A stretch of DNA of 64,000 bases, from positions 62,001-126,000 of the forward strand of contig NZ_BCYV01000016.1 of the NCBI RefSeq assembly GCF_001598375.1. Direction: 5' to 3'. The notes beneath the pieces were generated by a model. It saw nothing but the letters and a program-made list of their open reading frames with translations. It did not search any database and was not told where the DNA came from. The translations under genes and the position numbers were made by a program. This document shows, one piece after another, positions 1-7,261 of this stretch; position 1 is the first letter of the stretch; every line of letters starts with the position of its first letter. This DNA is from Novosphingobium capsulatum NBRC 12533. Lineage in GTDB: Bacteria > Pseudomonadota > Alphaproteobacteria > Sphingomonadales > Sphingomonadaceae.

Positions 1-297
1 CCAGTGCTGGTCCTTGTTCCAGCCAACGTGGACCTGGCCGCCATTGCGGCCCGAGGCGCCCCAGCCGACAGGCCCGCTTTCCAGCAGAACGACCGATCGC
101 CCGGCCTCTGCCAGCCGCAATGCGGCACCCAGACCTGTGTAGCCCCCGCCGATGATGCAGGCATCGGCCTGCACATCCTGGTCCAGCGCCGTGCCGGCAA
201 AGGCCATGGGCGCGGTGGCGGCGTAATAGGACGGCGGATAGGCCCGCACATCCTCGCCGGTTGGTCCTGCCCGCTCGATGGATCGAGGCGTCAACAT
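1..297 (-). CDS. FAD-dependent amine oxidoreductase (PuuB-like), N-terminal part only
   Basis: This gene enters from the left window edge on the minus strand; only its first 99 codons are present, starting at the ATG at 297. The translation begins MLTPRSIERAG and shows the FAD-binding turn GGGYTG at residues 50-55, followed by LLESGPVGWGASGRNGGQ at 71-88, a block shared with DAO-family oxidases. The same block occurs in the full-length oxidase at 8602-9915, so the two are paralogues. The family oxidises glycine, sarcosine, gamma-glutamylputrescine or similar amines. The polyamine genes nearby make gamma-glutamylputrescine or a related amine the likely substrate (inference). The gene points away from the neighbouring operons and may be a single unit or the head of an operon outside the window. 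Confidence 0.85.
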   Translation of the reverse strand, partial: MLTPRSIERAGPTGEDVRAYPPSYYAATAPMAFAGTALDQDVQADACIIGGGYTGLGAALRLAEAGRSVVLLESGPVGWGASGRNGGQVHVGWNKDQHW

Positions 298-356
298 TAC
301 CTGTGGTTCTACCCCATGCGGCAAGGGGCGACAAGCGAAGCACTGGGGGTTTGGCT

Positions 357-389
357 GCCAGGCCGGTGCGTGCCATGCACCGGCCTGGC
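357..389 (-). terminator. Perfect 13-bp hairpin downstream of the NTF2-like gene
   Basis: GCCAGGCCGGTGC at 357-369 and its exact reverse complement at 377-389 enclose a 7-nt loop. The hairpin lies ten bases past the stop of the minus-strand gene 399-929. No T-run follows it, so it is a strong stem but an atypical intrinsic terminator. It may also protect the 3' end of the transcript. Confidence 0.6.
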
Positions 390-398
390 GCGTGGAAT

Positions 399-929
399 TC
401 AGGGGGCTGCGTCAGCCAGGGTGGCGCCATCCCAGTGTTCATCGGCCTTGCCATCGACAAAGCGCCACATGTCGAACCAGGTGGTGGTATAGGTCTTGCC
501 CGGGTTCTTGGGGTCCTTGAGCGTGCGCACCATGCTCACGACCACGCGATCGCCCTCGGCCGTGACCGCGGCGACCGGGGTGGCCATGTGCGCCGGGCAT
601 GCCTTGGGCTGCACCTTGACTACCTGGGTGAAGAAATGGACCACGGTATCGCGGCCCGAGGGCACCATCGGGTTGTGCTGGTGATAGGCCGGGGTAAGGT
701 ATTGATCCGCCTTGTCCCAATGCCCGCATTCCAAAAGGTCTTTGACGATATGGAGTGCGGCCTGCTTGTTGCGGTTGAGCACTGGATCGGGGCTGGTGAA
801 CAGGCTTTCGGGATCGGGCACCGCCACCACCGCTTCCTGCGCGTGAACGGGCGTTGGCAGACTGGCCAGGGGCACGGCGGCCAGCGGCAGGGCGAAAAGG
901 CCGGCGGCGATCAGGGCATGGCGTAGCAT
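399..929 (-). CDS. Secreted SnoaL/NTF2-like protein
   Basis: A 176-residue protein with a Sec signal peptide (MLRHALIAAGLFALPL to about residue 30, ending VHAQ). The mature part has the NTF2-like fold pattern: a helical start around residues 50-70, then YHQHNPMVPSG, which resembles the His/Asn block of SnoaL-like proteins predicted to catalyse aldol-type reactions. The strands at the end contain FDMWRFVDGKADEHWD, the usual family ending. The start is well set by the Shine-Dalgarno AAGGAGGGAG just upstream of ATG 929. It is followed on the same strand by the terminator-like hairpin at 357-389 and preceded 28 bp upstream by the DUF3147 gene, so the two are probably cotranscribed. The substrate is unknown. 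Confidence 0.8.
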   Translation of the reverse strand: MLRHALIAAGLFALPLAAVPLASLPTPVHAQEAVVAVPDPESLFTSPDPVLNRNKQAALHIVKDLLECGHWDKADQYLTPAYHQHNPMVPSGRDTVVHFFTQVVKVQPKACPAHMATPVAAVTAEGDRVVVSMVRTLKDPKNPGKTYTTTWFDMWRFVDGKADEHWDGATLADAAP

Positions 930-957
930 CGTTGGCTCCCTCCTTACGAAAACGGCG

Positions 958-1308
958 TTACAGCGGCAGGCCCAGCCGGGGGCCGATCCAGACCATCAGG
1001 CTGTAGAGCGCAATGGTGAGCGCGCAACCAGCCAGCAGCGCCGACCAGAACCCGGCGCCGTGGCGCAGCAGGGCCGGGATCAGCAGGAACATCGGCAGCG
1101 AGGGCAGCACATACCAGAACGTGGCCCCGGCATGGGCCGCCATGTTTTCGGCATCGGGGCGATCGTGCCACAGCCAGATCATGCCGATCACCGACACCAG
1201 CGGCAGCGACGCAATCAGTGCGCCAAAACCGGGATAGCGCTTGGCAAGGGTGGAGGCGGTGGCGATCAGCACGCCGGAAATGGCGGCCTTGAGAGCAAGC
1301 TGCAACAT
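958..1308 (-). CDS. DUF3147-type small membrane protein
   Basis: A 116-residue, very hydrophobic protein with about four membrane segments (near residues 3-20, 29-47, 66-83 and 88-108). The pattern of an N-terminal KAAISGVLIATAS, a central SLPLVSVIGMIWLWHD and a C-terminal LYSLMVWIGPRLG fits DUF3147, a family of inner-membrane proteins of unknown function. The ATG at 1308 is the first start after a gene-free stretch. It sits 28 bp upstream of the NTF2-like gene on the same strand. Function cannot be assigned. Confidence 0.7.
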   Translation of the reverse strand: MLQLALKAAISGVLIATASTLAKRYPGFGALIASLPLVSVIGMIWLWHDRPDAENMAAHAGATFWYVLPSLPMFLLIPALLRHGAGFWSALLAGCALTIALYSLMVWIGPRLGLPL

Positions 1309-1433
1309 GGTGCGCCGGTGTTACGGCAGCCGCGCCGCGTTGCCTAGCGCTGCTTGGCCAAATGGGGTGCTGGCAGGAGGGGTGAGGATGGGTGGGTAGC
1401 TGCTGCTTGTGCCGCCATTGTCGCATGGTAACA

Positions 1434-1523
1434 AGCGGGACCCCGGATCAAGTCCGGGGTGACGAGAAATTTGAGATAAATTATTTTCTCACCGTCACCC
1501 CGGACTTGATCCGGGGTCCCGCT
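1434..1523. repeat. REP-like inverted pair, copy A
   Basis: Two identical 31-nt units face each other at 1434-1464 and 1493-1523, separated by 28 bp. Each contains the core CCCCGGATCAAGTCCGGGG, itself a near-palindrome, flanked by AGCGGGA and TGACG. The arms are perfect reverse complements, so the RNA would form a 31-bp stem. The same unit recurs in three other intergenic gaps of the window (copies B, C, D). It is a REP/BIME-type element by layout; no transposase is nearby. Confidence 0.85.
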
Positions 1524-1576
1524 TTCCTGTTGGCGCATGCCACGTTCGAAATTGGGCGATTGTCGGCATATTTGGC

Positions 1577-1632
1577 TCGCGCAGAGGCGCAGAGAGGCTC
1601 TTCAATCTCCGCGCCTCAGCGCCTCTGCGCGA
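1577..1632. repeat. Inverted repeat with GCAGAGGCGC arms
   Basis: TCGCGCAGAGGCGC at 1577-1590 and its exact reverse complement at 1619-1632 flank 28 nt. The left arm continues into a short tandem (GCAGAGGCGCAGAGAGG). It lies 53 bp from REP copy A in the same gene-free gap (1309-1697). Apart from these two elements I see nothing in that gap. Confidence 0.75.
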
Positions 1633-1697
1633 ACACTTTTTCCTATATCGTTGATAGAAATATAAATCTCTATCTACAGCGTCGCCCAACACCGCGA

Positions 1698-2813
1698 TCA
1701 GCCCAGCAGTATGACCGGGGCCTTGGTGTTCCAGCTCAGCCATACCGCCTCGCCCACGGGCAGGGCGGAGACGAGCGAGCGTTCGCCGTTGGCGCGGGCC
1801 ACCTTGAAGGTTGCGCCGCTGGACGTTTCCACATCGTAGAGCGTCTGGCTGCCGAGGTAGGCGGAGCGCACGATCGTGCCGGCCACCACGTTGGCCTGCG
1901 GGCAGGCGTCGGGGCCGGCGGGGCGGCCTTCGCTGGCCGGGGTCATCGTGATCTTTTCCGGGCGGATGCCGGCCCACACCGGCGTATCGGGCGCGCCGGT
2001 CACGCCGTGGCTGACGAAGATCGGCACATCGAGTTCGGGTGAAGTCACTGCGGCGTGATCCCGCTCGTCGACGCTGAGGCGGCCTTCGAACATGTTGATC
2101 GTGCCGATGAAATCAGCCACGAACCGGTTGGCGGGGTATTCATAGAGATCGCCCGGCACGGCCACCTGTTGCAGGCGGCCCCGGTTCATCAGCGCGCAGC
2201 GGCTGGCCATGGCCAGCGCTTCGTCCTGATCGTGGGTGACCATCACGAACGTGACGCCGACATCGTGCTGGATCTGCGCCAGTTCGGCGCGCATCGCATC
2301 GCGCAGCTTGGCATCGAGCGCGGACAGCGGCTCGTCCAGCAGCAGCACCTTGGGCTTTTTCACCAGGGCGCGGGCGAGGGCAACGCGCTGGCGCTGGCCA
2401 CCCGAGAGCTGATCGGGCTTGCGGTGGCCAAATTCGTCGAGCTTTACCAGGCGCAGCGCCTCGGCCACGCGGGCGTCGCGCTCGTCCTTGGCGACGCGAT
2501 CGATCTTGAGGCCATAGGCGACGTTGTCGGCCACGGTGAGGTGCGGGAACACGGCGTAGGACTGGAACACCATGTTGACCGGGCGGCGGTTGGGCGGGGT
2601 GGTGCTCATGTCCACGCCGTCGATCAGGATGCGCCCTTCGGTGGGGGTTTCCAGGCCCGCCAGCATGCGCAGCAGCGTGGTCTTGCCGCAGCCCGATGGG
2701 CCGAGCAGCGAGAAGAATTCGCCGCGTTGGATATCGAGGCTGACATCGTCCACCGCGATGAACGAGCCGAACCGCTTGGTCACGTTCTCGAACTGGATGA
2801 GAGGCTGGGTCAT
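1698..2813 (-). CDS. potG: Polyamine ABC transporter ATPase (PotA/PotG type)
   Basis: This 371-residue protein powers polyamine import from the cytoplasmic face of the inner membrane. Walker A is GPSGCGKTT (38-46), the signature LSGGQ is at 136-140, Walker B VLLLDEP at 156-162, and the H-loop is in MVTHDQDEAL. The region after about residue 240 is a TOBE-type regulatory extension as in PotA/PotG, and the length matches E. coli PotG (about 377). The start ATG 2813 has an AGGA ribosome site and lies 19 bp after the potI-like gene, completing the operon potH-potI-potG on the minus strand. The importer is probably specific for putrescine or spermidine because puu-type genes flank it. The periplasmic binding protein is not in the window. 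Confidence 0.9.
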   Translation of the reverse strand: MTQPLIQFENVTKRFGSFIAVDDVSLDIQRGEFFSLLGPSGCGKTTLLRMLAGLETPTEGRILIDGVDMSTTPPNRRPVNMVFQSYAVFPHLTVADNVAYGLKIDRVAKDERDARVAEALRLVKLDEFGHRKPDQLSGGQRQRVALARALVKKPKVLLLDEPLSALDAKLRDAMRAELAQIQHDVGVTFVMVTHDQDEALAMASRCALMNRGRLQQVAVPGDLYEYPANRFVADFIGTINMFEGRLSVDERDHAAVTSPELDVPIFVSHGVTGAPDTPVWAGIRPEKITMTPASEGRPAGPDACPQANVVAGTIVRSAYLGSQTLYDVETSSGATFKVARANGERSLVSALPVGEAVWLSWNTKAPVILLG

Positions 2814-2832
2814 GGGAAAGTCCTGTGTGAAA

Positions 2833-3684
2833 TCAGTGGCCCTGGGCCAGGTCGCGACCCTGCAGCTTCATGCCGATGGCGGTGAGCGCGATGGTGATGA
2901 GCATCAGCACGGTCGAGGCGGCGTTGACCTCGGGCGTGACGGAGAAGCGCACCATCGAATAGATCTTGACCGGGAAGGTCACCGTGTTTGGCCCCGAGGT
3001 GAAGAAGGTGATCACGAAATCATCGAGGCTGAGCGTGAAGGCGAGTAGCCCGCCCGAGATCAGCGCCGGGCGCACATGGGGCAGCAGCACATCCCACAGC
3101 GCGCGCAATTCGCTGGCGCCCAGATCGCGTGCGGCCTCTTCCATCTCGCGGTTGAAGCTGGCGAGGCGCGCGCGGACCACCACGGCGACGAAGGGGAAGC
3201 TGAACGTGATATGGGCAATGATGATCGCGCCCAGATCGAACGGCCAGACCAGATCGCGCGGCCAGGGCACGATCTGCCCGAAGAACACCAGCATCGCCAC
3301 GCCCATGCAGATTTCAGGCACCACGATCGGCAGGGTTACCGCGCCATCGAACAGGCCCTTGCCGGGAAAGCGGAAGCGCCACAGCGCGATCGCGGTCAGG
3401 GCGCCGAGCACCACGCTGAACAGCATCGAGATGAACGCGATGGTCAGCGAATTGGTAAAGGCATCGATCAGCGCGGAATCGTTCCACATCGTGCCGTACC
3501 AATCGAGCGTGAAGCCCTCCCAGCGGATGGTGCGGCGGCTGTCGTTGAAGCTGAACACCACCAGGCTGGCCAGCGGCAGATAGAGGAACAGGATCACCGC
3601 GCCCACCCACAGGCGCAGCGGCCAGCGGCGACTGTATTCGAGCGGGCCAGGCTTGCTATCGAGCGGCTTGGAGGCAGTGGCCAT
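2833..3684 (-). CDS. potI: Polyamine ABC transporter permease (PotC/PotI type)
   Basis: A 283-residue inner-membrane permease with about six membrane segments: residues 24-45, 80-105, 115-140, 150-175, 205-230 and 250-272. The ATPase-contact loop carries the binding-protein-dependent transport signature around EEAARDLGASELRALWDVLLP (residues 181-201). Lengths of PotI and PotC are near 280, so the gene is intact. Its start codon shares one base with the stop of the upstream permease gene (TGATG arrangement), which implies translational coupling. The N-terminal 20 residues are hydrophilic and cytoplasmic. Confidence 0.9.
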   Translation of the reverse strand: MATASKPLDSKPGPLEYSRRWPLRLWVGAVILFLYLPLASLVVFSFNDSRRTIRWEGFTLDWYGTMWNDSALIDAFTNSLTIAFISMLFSVVLGALTAIALWRFRFPGKGLFDGAVTLPIVVPEICMGVAMLVFFGQIVPWPRDLVWPFDLGAIIIAHITFSFPFVAVVVRARLASFNREMEEAARDLGASELRALWDVLLPHVRPALISGGLLAFTLSLDDFVITFFTSGPNTVTFPVKIYSMVRFSVTPEVNAASTVLMLITIALTAIGMKLQGRDLAQGH

Positions 3685-4553
3685 CAGGCGTCTCCCTGCG
3701 GGCGGGCGCGAGCGGCGCGGCGATCCTGGATCGCGCGCAGGCCCATGGCCAGGAGCGTGAGATACATCAGCATGAACGACAGCGCAGCGCCGAACGGCCA
3801 GTCGTTGGCACGCTTGAACTGCCGCTCGATCACGCTGGCGATCATCTGGCTGTCAGGCCCGCCGAGCAGATCGGGCGTGAGGTAGGAGCCGAGCGCGGGA
3901 ATGAACGTGAGCATGATTGCCGAGAGGATGCCCGGCTTGGCGATCGGCACGATGACCTTGAAGATCGTGGCGATGTGCCCGGCGCCCAGATCGAGGCTGG
4001 CCTCGATCAGCGAGCGGTCCATGCGATCGAGCGTGGAATAGAGCGGCAGGATGATGAAGGGCAGGTGCACGTAGACCAGGCCGACGATCACCGCGAAGTT
4101 GGTGTGCAGCATCTCGACCGGGCCAAACCCGAACAGGCCGAACATGTCGTTGATGTAGCCCTCGGTGCGCATCACCGCCATCAGGGCATAGGTGCGCACC
4201 AGCAGGTTGGTCCAGAACGGCAGCATGATGCCCAGCAGCAGCAGGATCTTGCCGCGATCGCTGGCAAAGGTCATCGCCAGGGCATAGGGAAAGCCGATCA
4301 CCAGGCACACCGCCGTGGTCACCCCGGCAAAGACCAGCGACTTGGCAAAGATCAGCAGATAGACCGGATCGAACACGCGCACGTAGTTGTCGAGCGTGCC
4401 GGTCACGGCCACTTCGGTCAGCCCCAGGGTGCGGCCAAAGCTGTAGGCCCAGATCACGCTGAGTGGTACGACGAAGAACAGGGTGATCCAGGCGGCCGGC
4501 GCGGTCAGCACGGCCCAGAAGGCGCGCCTGCTGGTGTTCGATGCGCTGCTCAT
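3684..4553 (-). CDS. potH: Polyamine ABC transporter permease (PotB/PotH type)
   Basis: The first gene of the importer operon, 289 residues from the ATG at 4553 (protein start MSSASNTSRRAF). An in-frame codon at 4694 would add 47 residues rich in Pro, Arg and Gly that do not resemble the family, so I prefer 4553, which gives the normal PotB/PotH size. The segment WAVLTAPAAWITLFFVVPLSVI is the first membrane helix. The coupling loop is SLIEASLDLGAGHIATIFKV. Together with the gene downstream it forms the heterodimeric channel. A predicted promoter with the shared box lies about 210 bp upstream, leaving a long leader. Confidence 0.88.
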   Translation of the reverse strand: MSSASNTSRRAFWAVLTAPAAWITLFFVVPLSVIWAYSFGRTLGLTEVAVTGTLDNYVRVFDPVYLLIFAKSLVFAGVTTAVCLVIGFPYALAMTFASDRGKILLLLGIMLPFWTNLLVRTYALMAVMRTEGYINDMFGLFGFGPVEMLHTNFAVIVGLVYVHLPFIILPLYSTLDRMDRSLIEASLDLGAGHIATIFKVIVPIAKPGILSAIMLTFIPALGSYLTPDLLGGPDSQMIASVIERQFKRANDWPFGAALSFMLMYLTLLAMGLRAIQDRRAARARPQGDA

Positions 4554-4762
4554 CGCCGGGCAGTTCCCATGGTTCGTGGCCTCATGCGTCCTGGCCTCAT
4601 CGGTGGCAATTCCCCAGTTTGCGCGGCCCCGCGAAGGGCCGCCGGGCGCCGCGGGCACACGCCAAGACGGCGCCCGAAGCGGGTGGTTGAACATGCCTGC
4701 CTGCGTGACGCCCGTTTTTGGTGTGCGTCGGGTTTATGCTATTGCGGGGTGACCCCGTTATC
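4554..4762 (-). promoter_or_regulatory. Long 5' leader of the polyamine importer operon
   Basis: Between the predicted promoter (4763-4799) and the potH-like start there are about 210 bases without a credible gene. On the transcript (minus strand) a stem pairs GCGGCCC with GGGCCGC (DNA positions 4623-4642, 7 bp, 6-nt loop), and a smaller GGGGT/ACCCC stem lies at about 4743-4757. The downstream half repeats ATGAGGCCA twice shortly before the start codon. A leader of this length could host attenuation or translational control, but I recognise no known riboswitch. Confidence 0.35.
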
Positions 4763-4799
4763 TGCGATCACACTTATGCGCGGGAACCGGCCCGGTCAA
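4763..4799 (-). promoter_or_regulatory. Predicted promoter and operator of potHIG
   Basis: Read on the minus strand: TTGACC (4799-4794, -35-like), a 15-bp spacer, CATAAG (4778-4773, -10-like), then directly TGTGATCGCA (4772-4763). On the plus strand the box is TGCGATCACA, identical to the one before the deacetylase gene at 20247-20256 and one base from the box at 7250-7259. The position immediately downstream of the -10 is typical of a repressor site. The regulator is not identified. Confidence 0.5.
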
Positions 4800-4845
4800 T
4801 CGCAAATCGCTGTGGCGCGAATGTGCCCGCCCGCGCCGGCTTTCG

Positions 4846-5568
4846 TCAACTACCGCGCAGCACCTGGCCCAGCCGGGCAAAGAACCAGGCCGAGGCCGGG
4901 TTGCGATCGGCATCCCATTCCGGGTGCCATTGCACGGCCAGCACCTGTGCCGTGCCGACTTGCGCCGAAAAGGCCTCAACCAGCCCATCGGGTGCCACCG
5001 CTTCCACCGTCAAGCCCTGGCCCAGCGTGGCCACGGCCTGGTAATGCACGGAATTGACGGTGATCGCATCGCCCAGCGCGGTGGCCAGGATGCCGCCGGG
5101 CGTCAGGCTGACCGGGTGGGTCTGGGCAAACATCTCTTCCAGGCTGGCGCCATCGGGGGCGTGGTGCCTGACCGGCCCATCGCTGGGCAGGGTTTGCAGC
5201 GTGCCGCCGAACGCCACGTTGAGTTCCTGGAAACCCCGGCAGATGCCGAACACCGGCTTGCCGGCGCGCAGCATGGCATCGCCCAGCGCCAGCGTGGTGG
5301 TATCGCGCGCGGGATCGAACGGCCCGTCACCGGCGCTGGCGCCATAGCGCCACGGCTCCATGTTGGACGGGCTGCCGGTGAGCAGCAGGCCATCGAGCCG
5401 GCCGGCGAGCGCGGCCCAGTCGGTCAGGCCGGGCAGGGCCGGGACCAGCACCACATCGCAATCGGCGTGGGCGGCGGGCGCGCGCAGATAGCGGTCGATT
5501 ACGCCATGCACCGGTTCTGGCCCGCCGCTTCGCAGGCAGCACGATACGCCCAGCAGCGGCCGCGTCAT
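4846..5568 (-). CDS. puuD: Gamma-glutamyl-GABA hydrolase (PuuD type)
   Basis: A class-I glutamine-amidotransferase-like hydrolase of 240 residues from ATG 5568 (start MTRPLLGVSCC). It would cleave gamma-glutamyl-GABA to glutamate and GABA, the last step of the Puu pathway. The nucleophile elbow is FGICRGFQE with Cys110; the catalytic His and Glu are in QWHPEWD near the C-terminus, and LLLTGSPSNMEP is the peptidase-C26 oxyanion-region block. The longer upstream reading belongs to the aldehyde dehydrogenase antisense frame and is not used. Its ATG overlaps the stop of the puuC-like gene by four bases (ATGA), so the two genes are translationally coupled. Confidence 0.9.
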   Translation of the reverse strand: MTRPLLGVSCCLRSGGPEPVHGVIDRYLRAPAAHADCDVVLVPALPGLTDWAALAGRLDGLLLTGSPSNMEPWRYGASAGDGPFDPARDTTTLALGDAMLRAGKPVFGICRGFQELNVAFGGTLQTLPSDGPVRHHAPDGASLEEMFAQTHPVSLTPGGILATALGDAITVNSVHYQAVATLGQGLTVEAVAPDGLVEAFSAQVGTAQVLAVQWHPEWDADRNPASAWFFARLGQVLRGS

Positions 5569-7085
5569 GCCGGCAGCACTCCGAGCGAGGACAGCGTGGG
5601 CGTGGAAATGGTGACGGACTTCATGTCGGCATACTTGAACAGCGCGTGCAGGCTGCGGTCGCGGCCAAAGCCGGATTGCTTGAACCCGCCGAAGGGCATG
5701 GTGATGTCGCACGCGTCCCAGCCGTTGACCCAGACCAGGCCAGCGCGCAGGCGCCGGGCAAAGGCGTGGGCGATATCGATCGAACCGGTCCACAGGCCCG
5801 AGGCGAGGCCATATTCGGTGTCGTTGGCAAGGGCGAGCGCCTCTTCGGGCGTATCGAAGGGCACCACCGCCAGCACCGGGCCGAACACCTCTTCCTGGGC
5901 CAGGCTGCTGGCGTTGCTGACGGTATCGAACACCGTGGGATCGAGATAGAACCCGCCGGTTTCGGCGCGCGCGCGGCTGCCGCCCAGGCGCAGCGCGGCG
6001 CCTTCCTGCTGCGCGCGGGCGATGCGGGTGAGCACGCCTTCCAGCTGCTTTTCACTGATCACCGCGCCCAGTTGCGTCGCCGGGTCGAGCGGATCGCCCG
6101 GGCGGATGGTGCGGGCCACGGCCAGCACCTTTTCGACGAATTCGGCGTGGATCGAACGCTGCACCAAAAGCCGCGATCCGGCGGTGCAGACCTGGCCCTG
6201 GTTGTAGAAGATGCCCCAGGCCGCGGCCGCCGCAGCGCGATCGAGGTCGGGATAGTCGGCAAAGACGATGTGCGGGCTCTTGCCACCCAGTTCCAGGCTG
6301 ACGCGCTTCAAGTTGCTGTCGGCCGAATAGCGCATGAGCTGGCGGCCGACCGGGCCCGAGCCGGTGAACGTGATCATGTCGACATCGCGGTGCAGCGCCA
6401 GCGCGGCGCCGGCGTCCTGGCCCGTTCCGGTGACGACATTGAGCACGCCATCGGGAATGCCGGCCTCGAGCGCGAGTTCGGCAAAGCGCAGTGCGGTGAG
6501 CGAGGACAGTTCCGATGGCTTGACCACCATCGAATTGCCCATGGCGATGGCCGGGGCGATTTTCCACATGGCCATGAGCAGGGGGAAGTTCCACGGCACG
6601 ATCGCGCCGATCACGCCCAGCGGATCGTGCACGGCATAGCTGAACTTGTCGGGGCCGGTGGGGCCAACCTCGCCATGGATCTTGTCGATCGCCTCGGCAT
6701 AGAAGCGCAGCGTGCCGAGCGCGAGCGGCACGTCGACATTGCGGGTGTCGCTGATCGGCTTGCCCGAATCGATGGTTTCGAGAACGGCGAATTCTTCGGC
6801 CGCAGCCTCCAGCTTGTCGGCCAGCGTCAGCATCAGCTTCTTGCGCTGGGCTGGCTTCATGTCGCGCCACTGCCCGCTTTCAAAGCGGCGGCGGGCGGCG
6901 GCCACGGCGCGGTCGATATCGCTGGCATCGCCCGCCGGCAGGGTGCCGATGACCTGGCCAGTGCCGGGGTTGACGGTGTCCAGCGTGGCGCCCGACGCGG
7001 CCGCAACGCTGGCGCCGCCGATCACGTGGTGGGCCGGCAGGCGGCTGGGCAGGGTGGGCGGGGCACTGGTCATCGTCTGGTTCAT
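5565..7085 (-). CDS. puuC: Aldehyde dehydrogenase (PuuC type)
   Basis: An NAD(P)-dependent aldehyde dehydrogenase of 506 residues, counted from ATG 7085 (start MNQTMTSAPP; ATG 7073 is a possible alternative). Catalytic residues are visible: Glu265 in LELGGK and the nucleophile Cys300 in NQGQVCTAGSR, with the Rossmann motif FTGSGPVG before them. The length fits PuuC (495). In the pathway it oxidises gamma-glutamyl-gamma-aminobutyraldehyde to gamma-glutamyl-GABA. It is the first gene of a two-gene unit with puuD and is divergent from the puuA-like gene; the 176-bp gap between them holds two copies of the TGTGATCAC box, one per promoter. The ribosome site is weak. Confidence 0.9.
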   Translation of the reverse strand: MNQTMTSAPPTLPSRLPAHHVIGGASVAAASGATLDTVNPGTGQVIGTLPAGDASDIDRAVAAARRRFESGQWRDMKPAQRKKLMLTLADKLEAAAEEFAVLETIDSGKPISDTRNVDVPLALGTLRFYAEAIDKIHGEVGPTGPDKFSYAVHDPLGVIGAIVPWNFPLLMAMWKIAPAIAMGNSMVVKPSELSSLTALRFAELALEAGIPDGVLNVVTGTGQDAGAALALHRDVDMITFTGSGPVGRQLMRYSADSNLKRVSLELGGKSPHIVFADYPDLDRAAAAAAWGIFYNQGQVCTAGSRLLVQRSIHAEFVEKVLAVARTIRPGDPLDPATQLGAVISEKQLEGVLTRIARAQQEGAALRLGGSRARAETGGFYLDPTVFDTVSNASSLAQEEVFGPVLAVVPFDTPEEALALANDTEYGLASGLWTGSIDIAHAFARRLRAGLVWVNGWDACDITMPFGGFKQSGFGRDRSLHALFKYADMKSVTISTPTLSSLGVLPA

Positions 7086-7100
7086 CCGGCTGGTGCAATG

Positions 7101-7136
7101 TGTGATCACTAATAGCCATTGTGGCCCGTGGTGCAA
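7101..7136 (-). promoter_or_regulatory. Predicted promoter and operator of puuC-puuD
   Basis: On the minus strand: TTGCAC (7136-7131), 16-bp spacer, TATTAG (7114-7109, -10-like) overlapping the box AGTGATCACA (7110-7101). The 8-bp core GTGATCAC is a perfect palindrome. The layout matches that of the three other polyamine units in the window. Confidence 0.5.
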
Positions 7137-7224
7137 GGTCTGGCAGCCATGGCTTCTGTGTATTTCCCGGCGTCGAAAGAGCGGTTGTGGGCGGAAAAGC
7201 GCGTGGCAATCCGACGATCCGGGC

Positions 7225-7259
7225 TGGACAGCGCGGCGGGCTTTTTATATGTGATCACA
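7225..7259 (+). promoter_or_regulatory. Predicted promoter and operator of puuA-puuB
   Basis: TGGACA at 7225-7230 is a -35-like hexamer. An AT-rich run TTTTTATAT (7242-7250) could hold the -10, and the fully palindromic box TGTGATCACA sits at 7250-7259. Only two bases separate the box from the ATG at 7262, so the transcript would be leaderless or nearly so if this is the promoter. The spacer is short (about 15 bp), so the exact -10 is uncertain. Confidence 0.45.
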
Positions 7260-7261
7260 CC

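Noticed and set aside
4554..4694. Longer potH protein starting at 4694
   Set aside because: The extra 47 residues are Pro/Arg/Gly-rich and precede the first membrane helix of an otherwise normal-length permease.
5646..7112. 488-codon plus-strand frame opposite the aldehyde dehydrogenase
   Set aside because: Antisense shadow of a complete enzyme with catalytic Cys and Glu.
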